In this document: positions 10,481-25,400 of the stretch, piece by piece | Layout: each line of letters opens with the position of its first letter | Position numbering within the stretch: position 1 is the first letter of the stretch | Assembly (NCBI GenBank): GCA_947044365.1 | Contig: OX345636.1 | Span: 51,516,746 to 51,580,745, forward strand | Source: Petrosia ficiformis | Taxonomy: Eukaryota; Porifera; Demospongiae; Haplosclerida; Petrosiidae | Direction of reading: 5' to 3' | Length of the DNA: 64,000 nucleotides | Program-made: the position numbers and the translations under genes | The notes under the pieces: model-generated | What the model was told of the DNA's origin: nothing | Database searches by the model: none | Seen by the model: only the letters and a program-made list of their open reading frames with translations

Positions 10481-10499
10481 AGGGGGGCTTGGACACACT

Positions 10500-11217
10500 T
10501 AATGTATGGCATGTAAATGAATGCATGCTTGAGTTATGATAGACCAGAAAGAAGACAACAACTTGTAGAAACTCCAACATCTAACTGATGATACTTTGCA
10601 GTTATACAAAAACGTCAAAACCCAAAAAGCATACAAACAATGTTGGGAGGCTTATGAAGAGTTATTAATAATAATTTTTTGGGCTTTAGAATATTATAAT
10701 TCTATAATATTTCACTCACTGTTTTAGCAATCTTTATTTAGAAGCTAACTAATATATTATGCAGTATTTCACAGCGTGTGTGTTCTAAGAACACATACCA
10801 TTGCCATCAAAATTCACTTTTCATGATAAAGAAGGAATTCTCCAATTTTTACCATAACATAATTGTATTGGACTCCTTCAAGTGGAATTCGAAAAGCATG
10901 TAGCAAAATATAGGACATAATTATTTACTTTACACAAAACATATATTAATCTATAGCTATAGCTGAAAGGAGACATTACATAGCAGCACAATATAACTAT
11001 AACACACTGGCAGCAGGAATGTATGACAACACACATGTATGAATGCATATCATGGCTGTCATTTACCCTTTAAATATCAGGGCGATGCATCTTATCAAAG
11101 ATTGATTGTTGAAAATAATTTTAATTTTAATTTTAATACTTGATCACACTGAAAAAAGAAAATGTTTTTGCTGTTCAGCACAATAATTAATAATTATACA
11201 GTATCCTAATTGATGTG
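10500..11217. other. 3' flank of the ankyrin-COR gene
   Basis: No ORF is recognised. A minus-strand AATAAA (TTTATT on +, 10733-10738) lies about 480 bases past the stop codon at 11218 and is a candidate polyadenylation signal. Confidence 0.3.
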
Positions 11218-11537
11218 TTAGAGTTCCATGTGTTTCTTGAATTTCTCAGCAATTGTTTCGAAATTTTCCAATCTCTGGAGAACTGCAAGTAGTTTCAGCA
11301 GCTTGTCTGGATTATCGGCAACAGTTGTAGTGATATCGTTATATAATTTAACTCCTTTACACAGATCAGAAATGGGAGCATCATCAGTAGTTCGAAGGTA
11401 AGCAACTTCCGTTATCAGAAATTCCCCATAAAGTTCAGAAGCAAGAATTATTCTGTTCTCAGATGATGCAAGCAGTCTTAACATGTCTGGAGTCAACACA
11501 CGCAAGATATCTTTCACTTTCTGTGGTGTCAAAATTG
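11218..11537 (-). CDS. Ankyrin-COR gene, last exon: C-terminal helical domain
   Basis: The acceptor is CATTTAG, and the exon starts at 11537. It reads (A)ILTPQKVKDILRVLTPDML through to AVLQRLENFETIAEKFKKHM and EL, then stop. The 105 residues are almost entirely helix-favouring, with regularly spaced leucines. The size and position suggest a death-fold type domain (death/CARD), as at the C-terminus of DAPK. I see no diagnostic residue, so this is a structural guess. Confidence 0.8.
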
Positions 11538-14500
11538 CTAAATGAAATGTACAATAACTGTAAAATTATAATTACATTTATGATGAGTAGCGAAATTGTT
11601 TTATAAAATGATGAATTTCAACTTAAAACAGGAGATATCAATGAATCAGATATTGGTGTCAATTATAAAAATTAATTAATAGTAATAATTATAATCATGA
11701 TTGTTTAGTAACTTGAATAGTAAGGAGTTTTATGTGGATATAATCTGTGGCTTGAAGGGCCAAGGAATATTTCACATAAATCTCTGAACACACGCTGTTG
11801 GTATATCTGGCATATACACTAACTAGCCATGGTTTATGTATTATATTATAACACGATTAGATGGACCTATATCTGATTTATGAGCATGGCGACTTATTGC
11901 CACAGGCCGTAGAGTGGAGTATTTACAAATCAGATACCATTTCTACATAACAACCCCACATGCAAGTACAGCTGGAGCATATAATGAAAACACAAAGAAA
12001 CTATTTGCAGCCAAAATGGCTACGATATTTAGAAAACTTTAATTATGGATCAGCAAATGTATAACTATAAATAGCATTGAATTAGTTTCAGAACTAAACA
12101 CATTATTATCTTGCCATTAATAAACCATTATCCAATTACTATAGTGTTATAATAACGTACCTTCATTTTGACTTGAGGTTGTCTTGTAACCTTGTTTTCC
12201 ATCAGGGGAAGCATCTGTGATATATAATATTAATTTCAATAATAATAATAATATTACAAGAGACACTGTTATGGATGAGACAGAGAACATTATTTTGGTA
12301 TGATTATATAAAAAGACATATTTACCTGAACTTGATTTGATCCAAAGCTTCTCTTCTGGTGACAAGGGGAAACGATATGATGACTTCCTGGTACACTTTG
12401 CCATATTTGATTCTGGAATTATTACACCAGGATGAGTGAAACCTGTCTTACATTGAATACTTGGGCAACGAAAAGCACGTTTCAATTCCCCATACCCACG
12501 AAGCTTCATTATATGCGCAAGATCTCGTGAAGATTCTTTCACAGCTTCTAATATAATTGGAAACTTTGTGTTTTCGCCTGAAAAATACAACTCAAACCAG
12601 GAGATTTGATCTACAACTAAAAGAGGTCCATATTGCGAATCAAGGTAAACTGCACGTCGAAGTTGCTTGTCCCCAATGGAACGATCAAAACATGGAGTGG
12701 ATTTCCTTCGAAGCAACTGCACAATTAAAGCAGGAAAAAACCCTTGAGGAAGAACATTTTTGCACCACGTTAGCAGTACAGGGGAACACTCTGTGACAAA
12801 TTTCACAGGGTTAGGGTCATCCAATGGTAAGACACAGGGTATAAAATATGTATCTTTATCGATCTGGTCGGAAATTCGTAAGTATTCAAGGAGAGCAAAA
12901 AACATATCTACAGAGAATGGATGAGGGTTGAACTTGCCACGAAACAATTCTTCAACAAACTTTTTCCTTAGAATACCGGTGGTCCTTAGCTTTCGACGAT
13001 CTTCTCCCATTGGACCAGCACTTGGCCTGGTGAAAGAAGCAGCTAGCACTTCTGACAGACGAGAAACAACTGGGTCAAACTTTGTGAAGATCAGATCAGG
13101 AAGCTTATTAGGCAAGTACATGAGTAAGGCAACTGAATCAAAATATTTAACAGCATTCATCACATCATCCTCATGCATCTGAATTCGATCTCCTACTTCC
13201 AAGCAAACTGATTTCTCCACCACACCCTCGTCAGAGCATCGACTAAGCTCCAAGTGGAATAGCATCCATCGAGCAGGAACTTGAACATCTTTCGAGTGAA
13301 CCTTTGGAGCCTGCAGTATGTGCTGTTGGAGTAAGCGTGTATATTCATCACGTTCCTGCCCTTCGGGTGCCATTGCATTCATGGCAAAAATCACTTCATC
13401 ACCACTTTTGGGTATAAGAATGCAATCGTACTTGTCAACTAGGTATTGAAGACGTCGATTCTTTTCCTTTAAAGATTCTTCGGGACACTCACAATCTAAA
13501 TGTGTGGCAATAACCATTACCCATGGACAAAACCCGTCCTCACTGGAGATTCTAGTGGCCTCAGCTAGTTCACATGTCCTCTCTATTATTTGTAGATTGG
13601 ACAGTGCAAGATTTTCTGGAAGCTCATATGTGTTTTCACCAGCAACAAGGTAACGAACCTTTGGCTTATCATCTAGCTTCTCATCAAGACGAATGACAAC
13701 AAGATGAAGGGACACTTTTGGGAACATAAGAGGAAGTACATCAGTGAACTGAGGTTGACCACCAGAATCCACTATGTGAAACCAGTCGATATTGAAAAGG
13801 TCAGAGGAGGATTTCCCATCTTTCTTCAGCTTGGCAATACCTATAAGAATATCTGACATTGGCTGTGAGGTTGGATGTTTCTTTGCTGACGAGGTTTCAT
13901 TTGAAACAGGTTGCTCGGTAGCAGTCGGAGGTTGTGTTTCTACAAATTTGTCTCGATTTTTACTTTTAGTGGATGGCTGAGGTTGTTTTTCTGATATATG
14001 TTTTTCCTCTTTTTCTCTAACATGAGAGGCAATCATTTTCATAATTTTCATCTCGTCAACGTGTTTCAATACATGTACACCTTTAGATTTCAGAGAAAAG
14101 CGATCAGTTTTGATTAATCGAACTGGATCCTCAAACATCGCTGTGCTATGCTGCTGGGATTTTGGTAATGGTGGAAGTCGTTGTAAAATGCGATTGACGC
14201 TAGATTTTCCTGCTGCAGGTGCCCCATGCATTAATATGAGGCACACATTAGCATCACCAGATCCCTCTTGCAGGGCATCTATCAGAGAAGCCTGAACTTC
14301 TGGTGAAAATGAGATATCTAGAGATTGAGAGAAAGGAAGTTTGAAAGTAAATACTGCTTCATAATTGAATCCCAATTTAAAACATGAGATATCAATGAAT
14401 CAGATAATGGTTTCATTTAAAAAGCGATATAATCATAATTGCTTGTCATTTGGATATTATTTTATTAAAATAAGCACATCTACCACTACTGCATTCTGCT

Positions 14501-17500
14501 ATTATTAAAAATGCTTTTTGCTATACTGAACTAAACTACATGTGAATGAATCAGGACATACATGTAGTAGTGGAAAATCATGTTTATGAATATCATTAGA
14601 TGAGCTGTATGAAAAAGACACTGGAACGATGTTGGCCTTGAATGATGTTGATACAAGTGAGGTTTTAATGAAGTGGCTGTTGATATAACTGGCTTTTCAA
14701 ACCTATTGCCACAAGTGGCTTTATAGTGTTGCTACAAGTGATTTTTCAATACTGCAGATATGAGTGGCTTTTCAAATTTCAATGGTGTTGATACAAGTAG
14801 CTTTGTATACGTTTTACACTGTTTTAACAGAAATATAGCTATTTGGATCCCAAGGGTTTTATAGTAGAAACCCCACTGAGTTTATTGTGTATGGCTTCTG
14901 CTATACAAACAGTTCCCATATGAATATCATTAGTTTATCAATAGCAAAAAAACATTAAACCTCAATGGTGTTGATACAAGTAGCTTTGTATACATTTTTC
15001 AAGTGATGGTTTAAAATGATGTTTGAGTACTCACATTGTATACATAACTATTGTGATGTGCATTTTCACTAAATATGAAAGTTGACATCAAAATATGTCA
15101 TCTACTTATTACAAAATGTATTCCAACAATAACCTATGATAACTGAAACCAATAAATGTATTCATTAAAGTCTACTTTTAAGGCCATTTCACACTAGAGT
15201 GAGTTTATAAGTGTTATTTGAAATTTCAATGTATCAATACACATTCTCAATACATGTATTAATTATAAGCAATACAATAGCTCTATGAATAGGAGCTTTT
15301 AATAAAAGTGGAAACCAAATATATTTTAATTAAAAATACAGCATTGTACAAGTACAGCAGTGACACCAATTACAAACATTTGGAGTGTTTCGTAATGCTA
15401 GGAATACACTCTAAATGCATAGGGGTCAAATGTCTCATATGTGACATCAGTGTTTGAAAAGTGAAGCAGCAAACTTCATAGCATCAATTAAACTCTCATC
15501 TTGCACTAAATATGTACAGTATCTACAACCCGAGGGTTTGTGGACCGATAGCTAAAGTATTAAACTACATAGACAAAGAATAAAATTGAAGGAAGAACAA
15601 TTTCTCCCATTATAGCTTCCAGAAAAACTGTGCTTTCCTCAAGAATTTCAATTTTACTGTTTATCTACATGTATGTAGTATAAACTTTAGCTACTGTATT
15701 GATCCACTAATGCTGTACATAGTATTTAGCGAAAGATGAGCATTTCAAGTTATGCCTATTAAGTGTTTTGCTACTTTATCACTTTAAGCATCTACAAGAG
15801 TAAATTGGGTTGTATCAAAGGTGACTGACTAGTGACTGATTCACTAATTGATTATCTGAAGGTATTTGTTCACATGTGAGTATCGGATGGCTAATTAATT
15901 ATTTTGTAGGATGAGCTTTAATTAGAAATGTACTGTCAAGTGTCACATATCTAGAGATAGTTCACATAATATGCATGGGTGGGCTCAATAATTATGATGT
16001 AATTATTATGTAACACCAAATACTAATATAGCCGTAAGAAAGCAAATTTATCTGACCAGATGTTGGCTGCTTTTGCATCAGTTTATAGTGGAAGTACATG
16101 TATAAACTAGTCCTATTCACATCATTGAAGTGATTGCGGTGAAGGCTTCCTACTACTTTGTCAATGACCTCACTAGGAACATCTTCACAGTCTACATGAG
16201 CCAGAATACTGCTCAATTCTTTTCTGTTTCACAAAACTTAGTCAATGTAGTATACAATGTATAGTAGCTGTTCATTTTCTAGAAGCCATATTTAACGAAG
16301 GCATATGCATGTGGGTTCTAAAAATAGTAACAGACGGTCAGACAGATAGTTTGGGCAAATAAATTAAATGCGTGGTCATTTGCCACTCATTCTCTTACGC
16401 TTTCTGGTCAACGTCATTACGGGCTCCTGATCAAACTGAGAAACAATTAAGTATTAATTTCAGTAATGATAATAATAATTATAATACTAAATGTGTAATT
16501 TTGTCAGAAGCATCATTGCTAATACGAAAATGATGTGGTTCATCATGATCTCTTTTGAAATGAGTACATTTGTCATATTATATCAGGTCAATGACTATAA
16601 TAATTAAACACCTACATAATTACAATACAACTGCAATTATAAATTATGGACAAAGAAGTTTCGCTAAACATGAATCTAAAGTTGAGGTCCAAATATATCA
16701 TATACTTAACAAACGCAATACAAATTATATTGTAGCTACTAATAGCACAATAATTAGAACTGTGAACCTGATACTAACCAGTTACTGGTTGATCAATAAC
16801 TGGGAATTATCCAATTAACTGGCTATCATCTACTGAATTAAATGTTAACTAAATGCGGTTCTTTAAGTTCATTGTTCCACCACAATGAGGAACTTTCTGC
16901 CTACAGAGTTCACAGAATGCAATGTAACCGTCCATCACTATCTTTTTTGAAACAAAAAAATACATGCAAATGGATCCAAAAGAACTACCACCAGATGAGA
17001 AGTTATCTTCCTCCATTTTCTTATTGTTGATGTGGCTACAATAATTACGAGTACACACCCATTTCATTAACCAGTAATTATAAAATTTAAACCAGTAAAC
17101 CTATTTTTTAATGAAACCACTCAGTTAACCAGTTTTTCTATAACTGATCACATGTAGCTCTAATAATATTGAGGATGAAAGGTGATACTCATATAATAAT
17201 GTCTGTGTAGACTTCAGCCAAAGCCAAACCACAGAGATTTAACACAAAATGTTGTTTGAAATTTTAATGTATCAATAGCCATTCTTAATAATTGTATTAA
17301 TAGAAACTATAAACATTTAGTAGAATGAAAAGCATGGTAACTACATGTACTTTGTCTCATCACAAATAGTCTTGTAGACCAGGACTTTTACCATTAATAA
17401 ATTTACTAGCAGAGTTTACAAAACATCACTACAAATTCATGAACTTATGATAGTGATACTGAAGTGATACTCATGAAATCGCCCACTAATTATTGGCTTA

Positions 17501-19444
17501 TACAGCATACGATATGGTACTTTGTTTTTTTTATGAATATATTTAGTACCTGGCACTGCTTTATCTTCATTGTCTGTCATTGGTTCGCTTTGTTTATCGT
17601 CTGCAAATGAAAATAATTCTTTGAAATGTGTATAACAATACAACCCTTACACCCAGTACAACTAATACAACTAATACATGTATAACCAATATAACCATAT
17701 AACCAATAAATTATAACCAATACAAGCTACACAACCATTAAAACCCTTAGACATAGTGGTCCTGCATAGAAGTATTTGCACCCTTTGAAGCTAGTCTAGC
17801 CAGCCTCTCCTCTTTATGAACAAGGTATACAGTCTGGTACACTGTAAGCATAGCATTCATTTACCAGATATCCAGCAGTCCTTTGGTACAGCCCACTTAA
17901 CTTGAGTAGGTGTTTAAAATGACCAAATAGCACAAATTCATAGATATGAATTTAAGTGGTCATCTTGCAGTGAATATGATTATTTACAGCCCAAGATATG
18001 GTGAACACATACCTGAGGTATTGTACTATAATAGATAAACAATAAAATTGAAAGAAGCATAATTTGTCCAAATATAGCTTCCAGACACATTTGCTTCCTT
18101 TATGTTATAATTCCTCTATGTAGTACATGTATAAACTTCAGCTGCTGTATTGATGCACTAATGCTGTACATAATCATACATGTATTTAGTGTAAGATGAG
18201 CATTTCAAGTCATGTATATCAATTTTTGGCTGCTTTGCCATTTTAATCATCTACAAGAGTAAAGTAGGTTGTACTGAAGGTGACAGTTGACTATTCCACC
18301 CACACAAATGTTTGTTGATTATCTGAAGGTATTCACGCTCATGTGAGTACTGGAGGGCTAAATAATTATTTTGTAGGAGAGTACTGTCAAGTATCACATA
18401 TCAAGAGATATTTCGCCCATTATGCATGGGTGGGCTTAATAATTATGATGTAATTATTATGTAACACTAAATACTAATATAGCCGTAAGAAAGCAAATTT
18501 ATCTGACCAGATGTTGGCTGCTTTTGCATCAGTTTATAGTGGAAGTATATACTGGTCTTGCCGAATGAATATTATGACAGGCTCCATGAAGAGTTTTTAT
18601 TGAAGAGTTTGTATTGACACACAGAGAAGCTAGCAATACAATGGAAACCTTCTGCTATAAACACTTCTTACTATTTTATAAACTTTTAAATTTGTCTGGA
18701 TAAAATACGGTACATTCCAAAAAAAACGCTACGTACAGTAGGGTAGTGCGTCAGTAGTACGCAACGAATTACAGACGAAGAAAGCAGCATACTTCGTAGG
18801 TAGTACGCAGTACTGCGCTGCACAGCGCACTAGTAAATTTGTCTATGAATAATCAAATTGCACATGTGCAGTAATCCATGTTCATTAGCGGTTTTGTCGT
18901 GTGAAAATGGTGTACAGTACTTATAAGCAGCAAAGAGTCCTCTACTTTTCTTCTCTGGGGTATAAATCTACGACTATTGTTTCACTTTTGAGAGAAGAAG
19001 GATTAACTGTGAGCAGGAGTGGTGTAGCAAGACTTTTGAGTAAGTACAGATAAACTGGTAGCATAAGGCGTCGTCCTGGTTCTGGGCGTCCAACAAAGCT
19101 TCAAAAACTGCTAGTTAATAAGGAACATCCACTGTCCCTACAAACAATTTTAAGGTCTCGTAGCAAGCTTGGATGGATTTTCTGTGGTAGTGCCTACTGC
19201 CAACTTATAAGAGAGGCTAACAAGGTCAAAAGACTAGAATGGGCTCAGAAACATTTACAAACAGTCCTACGAAATGAATTTACAGACGTGGTATGTACTG
19301 ATGAATGTACAGTTATGTTAGAATGCCACAGACATTTTTGTTGCAGGAAGAAAGGGATTCAACCAAAGCCTAAGCCAAGGTATTTGACAATAATTATAGA
19401 TAATTGTATATCAATATAAATTATGTATATATATATATATATAT

Positions 19445-19492
<48 letters not shown>

Positions 19493-22400
19493 TATATATA
19501 ACTATATATAAATAAATATGTTTATAATAATTATACATGTATAAAATTAATAGTTTTCTCTTTTTTATCTCTTCTCCAGAGTTAAACATCCATGTAAAGT
19601 TCACGTCTGGGCAGGCATTAGTTGGGAAGGGTAGGCAGTTGCCTACATTAGTGTGTTAGAAGCTGGATTAAAACCTTTCTTATCATCAGCAATAAATGTT
19701 ACTAAATTCATGCAGGACAATGATCCGAAGCATACTTCCAGGATAGTAGGTGATTGGATGGATGACAACAATGTTAATTGATGAAGAACTCCCCCTGAAT
19801 CTCCCGATTTAAATCCAAAGTGAAACTTTTAGTTGTAGATTTATACTTCATCTTTCTCTCTCGACCGGCTTTTTTAAATGCCACCAATTTTCAAAAGATT
19901 TACCTTTGTGCTATATATAAATAACAGTGTTGTTTTAGTTAACTATAAACATGAAGACAAAATTTCCAGCACACTGTCCACACTTACTATACGCATAGAT
20001 TATATAGACTACGTATAAGGGATTGGAAACAGCGCACGTGATCCCATAGCATCAATGCATAAGTCTGTGACGCACTCCGTGTCCCCAGAAATCAATTAAA
20101 TTTTATTACTTAGTGGTGAGGACTGATCATAGAAAAAACACTATTCCTTGCTGAAACTGGACAATTAAGGTGTTTTTTCTTGATATACATGTTGCTAATG
20201 TATCGTTTTAACATCTCAATTGCTAAAACATTAGCAAAAAATCATGTACGATGTTAAAAACCATTGTTTTTTAGTACATATCATAACGAAAACGGGTTTT
20301 GGGACTCTTACTGCTTTTAATAACAGTTCTATTGCAATATTCCCACGTAAGTTTTGTTACTCAATAAAAATACATGGGTTTAAAACAAATATAGAAAAAA
20401 AAGTTACCGTTTAGGTGGAGAAAATCCAGTTGAAACGGTTACGAGGTACTTACATTTTGGGGACTCTAAGCAGTGTGGTAGGTCATATAGTTCAACACTC
20501 CAGTTTTCTAGCTGAAGGTATAGCACTCCTATGTTGGTTGGTGATATTATCAATCAGTTTAACAAAAGTGTTCTTTAATGATACACGATTTAAAACAAGT
20601 TCTTTACCAGTCTTGCATGCATAGCGCATTGTATTTAGAGGGGAGGGGCTGGCTAAAAAAGATAGGGTGGGGCAACGGAGTGTACGGAAATGCGTGGGTG
20701 TTTCAAATCCCTTATACGTAGTCTATATAATCTATGCTATACGCATGCGCAAATATGAGCCACGCCCACTATTTAATAAAATTGGTCACATACTGTACTT
20801 TCAGAGATTGGAACAACTTTAAAACATACTATTGCAGACTAGGAGCAACATCAAAGCATTACAGTGTTTTCAGGGTCAAAAGTTTGTAATACAGCCGTCC
20901 ATCGACGTCGCTCCAAGCCAAGGGTGTAGCTCGCCAGACTAACATCAAAATGCATGCAATAAGCTTTAACTACTGCTGTGTGTGTAATTCTCAACACCTT
21001 ATGCTGCAAGAGTAAACCACTTTAGACAAAGCAGCTATGCTGCTGAATATAGACTGCAAACATCATCCAATGCCAGCCACACCCTCTATTGCAATTATTA
21101 ATAACGGTAGTACGTTTCAACGCAGTAATGGCTCACTGCGTTGCGTACTTCGGCGGTAGTGCGGTCTAGTACTGCGCAGCAGTTGAGCAAAGTTGCGGAG
21201 TAATTAACTCTACTCTACGTAGCGTTTTTTATGAACTATACCGTATCTCTTCATGCCGAAGTCATACAATTGTACACATCATAAAGTGTTTTACATGTAT
21301 ACATATACATGTACACATATGTATATATACATGGTATACTCGTGGTAACTCATTTTGTAGTATTTCTGAGCTGTTGTACTGCTTTACTTTATATTCTAAT
21401 GTTTTTGAGTTTATGAGAAAATAGGTTTGTAAGTGGCCTCATTAAATATTCATAGTTGTTGTCCATCACCTTAAGGACACTCAAACATCCCGTAGTTTTC
21501 TGCACAAACGTTATAAATCTATTGTATACTATCGTTAAATCAAATTCATATCTAGACAACAAGTGATCACTACTTTGTTAATTACAAAACAATCCATTCG
21601 GGGCCCTTGCTTTCTGTGGTCAGTGTGGGGACCCTGGGTGATCACCTGGGTTGCCCATCCCCTAAGTCCTGACCTGATAACCATTGCAACCATTACAAAC
21701 CTTACAACCAATACAACACATATAACTATATGTATTACACCAATTTACTAATACAATCTACATGTACATGTGTATATAACCAATCAAACAATACCACATG
21801 TACATGTGCATGTATGTATCTTTTCTTACCATGTTTATCAACTTCATCTTTTTTCTTCTGTAAGGAAATAATTTACAAATCTCAATACTAGAAACAGAAT
21901 CAGATGGACTAACAATAAACATTATCACTATACAAATATGTATGAGTAGATATCAGGCCTGCAGCCAGGGGGATTTCATTGGGTTTGGTCGAACACCCCT
22001 TTTGGAGACAAACGGAGAAATTATAAAGCACGTGTCTTCCTGCGCATATACGGTTCACGCATGCACATGTGCACATACCGGTATTTCACGCATATGTAGT
22101 TGAATTTCTTTGATTATGTTTTTGTGACTATTATGGCCACAAAGAGACAGTCCTCTTCTCAGTTTGGAACTCCTTAAAAATACTTAAAAGACCAGACCAG
22201 GAAAGTGTCAATGGACACCTAGGAACAGTAACATAGTCACTGAGTCACAATGATGATAGTGTATGTAAATCAAGCATTAGTGATGATTCACATGTACATG
22301 TAAGTGTAGTTAGTTAGTTTTGATAAAGACATAAACAACTCATCCTGTGGACTAGTAGTAAGGAGTTAATTTAATTCAATTTACCAAAAGAGAATCATTA

Positions 22401-25400
22401 AAAGCTACATGTGTATGGATTTCTTGAACATAATGAAGAAAGTAGCCCCATAGGAAACGAAGTTAATATTAAAATAAATATTACACATGCATGTGACAAT
22501 AATGCTCCCCCTTTCTACTAATTCTAATGAGAACAACATGTAATGACAAGTGATGAAAATTACATAAGTTCACATACCATAGCATCTTCCAAAATTTTCA
22601 CACATTTACGAGCATTTCTTCGTTTTGCTGTATCTAGAGCTGTCTCTCCGCGCTGTAAACAATGACATGTAGTGAAACAATTGTAATTGTGACAGTAATT
22701 ACATGTAAAGTATAATCACATTTATTATTTACATTATAATCCAACAGGTACATACATTTTTATTTATAAACTAGCTATGGTTGGGAAAAAGGTTCGAAGG
22801 TTTGAACCTTTGTTTGTTTGCTATGCAGTCGAAGCTAAATTTCTTCCTTTGAAGCATTGCTGCCACACCCACTTTAACATTTGCGCATGCACACTTCTAC
22901 AATCTAAACGTGTGGTTAATGATGTGGGCGTGTTCCAGATAAGTTGAGGCTGTGTTGCTGGCTGCTTTTGTCTTATTTCTCAGTCCAGTGATGCCTAATC
23001 TGGATATAAACACTGACAGGAACAACACTAGTACTAATTATAAAGCAATAATCCAGTTTTGGAGGCCAATCAAGGTAAGAGCAACATTGATAAAAACAAG
23101 TGAGAACCTTCGAACCTTCAATTGTTCTTGCTGACGAAACTTCGAAGGTTGTTTTCTGACCTTCGTCCTAGCCCTAGTATAAACATATTATTATGGACAT
23201 AATAGATTCCTAAATATAGCAAGTTTATGACAGTAAATTCCTAAAGATGAGTTTATGAAAATGAAAATGTAAACATCTCTACCCAGAGTTAAGTATTATA
23301 CATAATTTACATATGTAATGTGTACAAACAATGTCCTTTTCAATGATATTTAAAGAGTATCATGTTTATAATTAACTCAGTTCAAATGAATATTAATATC
23401 ATTAATGTAGTCAATGGATAATATGTGAATATTATATCATGATCATACATGTATACCAAATATTATAATAAAGTACATCATCAGAAAGTTATGATATAAA
23501 CAGAATGATGATCCAATGAATGAAGACTGAAATACCAGGTGAGAAATATGATTGTTTGAAATTTGGACAAGAGATCACATTAGATGAGAGAAGTCTAAGC
23601 AACACTAAAAATTATTAGCCAAAATAATTATTATCACTAATGACTGTGGCTACTATGTGTAGTTATAAAATACAAGTACAACAAATAATTTCCAGTATTG
23701 CTTATAGCCCTTCTTTTGTTTTTATCATACAGTACATGATAAATTGAACTCTCTGAAGATGTTCATTTATTAGAATATTCCATAATTGCTCAATACTACA
23801 TACAGGTTAGCTCAATTTAGGTTAACAATAATTTATAATTACATGGTTGAGAATCCAGGCCTGTTCAGTGAGTAATGTATGCACTCAGTGAAAAGATTAT
23901 TACCATCTACTGTATATACATGTAGTGAGTTAAGGTGGTATATATTACCAATCACTTTACATATGAGGAAGTGGTATGGGGACAAGTGTATACATGTATA
24001 TCAGACATGTACAAGCTGGAATGTTGATTAAGACGGGGCTACTTAGCATGTACATGCATGTACTAAGTACATGTAGTGTTGAGCTTCAGATCATTGGCTT
24101 ACCTATAGTTGCTCATCATTCTGCCATTTTGTACAGGAAGTCTATCAAATTTGGTATCCAGGATGGGCTATCATTAATTTAAAATTTTGTTGGATTTCTG
24201 TACAAAATGGCTAAATAGTGAGTAATTAAAGGTATAAAGGTAAGTGTTTAATCAAAACAGTATTGCTGTACAAAGTCCCTTTGGTGACATGTATAATATA
24301 CATTGTTATAACAGCTAGTTAAAATGTCATTATTCTGATTATCATTAATAATCGAAATAATGATATTTGTAATATGAAATCTGGTAGCATACATGTATGT
24401 CCCAGACCCTTTCTACTACCAGTGAAGGGTCAGTACCACCAGACTGATTACTAGACACATGAGTATCCATTTTTGTACAATTGTTAACCACATACATACA
24501 GTACATGTACATGTATCAAAAGAATATAGTTTTTTTTATGTATATATAAACATGTCTACTATCTAAACACATGCATATTGTGGTTTACATAGTAGAATGA
24601 AATCTTAAAAGTTTTAAGTCACACATGTTTGCAGCAAGATCATTTTCTTCATGACTCTCATGATGTATTTATCAATTATCCTTGGAAAGGATAATAATTA
24701 TAATCACTACAGGGGCATGTCACCAAAATCTTAAAAGCAGGTTTGCACCTATACTCGTATAGGAATCTGAATAGGTGCCTATATTGAAGATATACTGTAG
24801 GTAGAATATCGGTACAGGCAGCTGCATTGCCTACATGTATACATTGCCTATACATGCAGTTTACACAATATGTTTCAGGCTTTGCAAATTATATTACTGT
24901 CAAACTGCACAAGTATAATCTGAAGGTGTGCAACCAAGGCTGAATATGCCTGCATGTACATGTACTTTGGGCTGAATGTACAGCACATGAACAATAGAAT
25001 AATTAACACTGTACCATGTGTGAACAGTTATAAACTAGGTAAATACAACTATATATTTCACACAGACAATGTCAGATTGGATCTGCATATAGGCAATTTG
25101 GATTATGAAATATAGGCATATAGGCATATAGTATAGTGCAACACTACTTAAAAGACAGAGAATACTTATAATGAATTCATTTATATTACATTACTGGAGA
25201 TTTATGTAAATCATATTCTATGTAAATTATATGCTGTTAGATCATACAAGGTATTTACATAATTATTATGATACAGATCTGTACAGTAGATTAGCCCTTC
25301 TTTATAATCACAAAAATAATTCAAATAGTAATGAAAATATGTATTACCACTGGATTTAGTACAACAACATAATGAATAGTATAGTATAGTGTGTTATTAG

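Larger units (their letters stand above)
18706..21245 (+). mobile_element. Tc1/mariner-type DNA transposon, degraded
   Basis: Terminal inverted repeats start TACGGTACATTCC and, from the right end read in reverse, TACGGTATAGTTC. Both run into AAAAAACGCTACGTA(C/G). The insertion is flanked by TA, as expected for Tc1/mariner. The body carries a broken transposase and a second, nested inverted-repeat element at 19993-20737. It lies in the intron between the 21830 and 17550 exons of the ankyrin-COR gene, in the opposite orientation. Confidence 0.85.

Noticed and set aside
10282..10539. 85-codon ORF of Ile/Tyr repeats
   Set aside because: Produced by the alternating AT core of repeat A.
12215..12325. 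Transmembrane helix as a constitutive part of the COR protein
   Set aside because: The segment is bounded by consensus GT and AG and is most simply an intron. It is reported only as a possible retained-intron form.
15992..16216. Minus-strand exon ILAHVDCEDVPSEVIDKVVG in the ankyrin-COR gene
   Set aside because: Looks protein-like, but its plausible acceptor gives the wrong phase after 17550, while 17550 joins 14356 perfectly without it. Its right part lies in a repeat.
19359..19604. Minus-strand 81-codon ORF rich in Tyr/Ile
   Set aside because: Produced by the TA microsatellite in the transposase intron.
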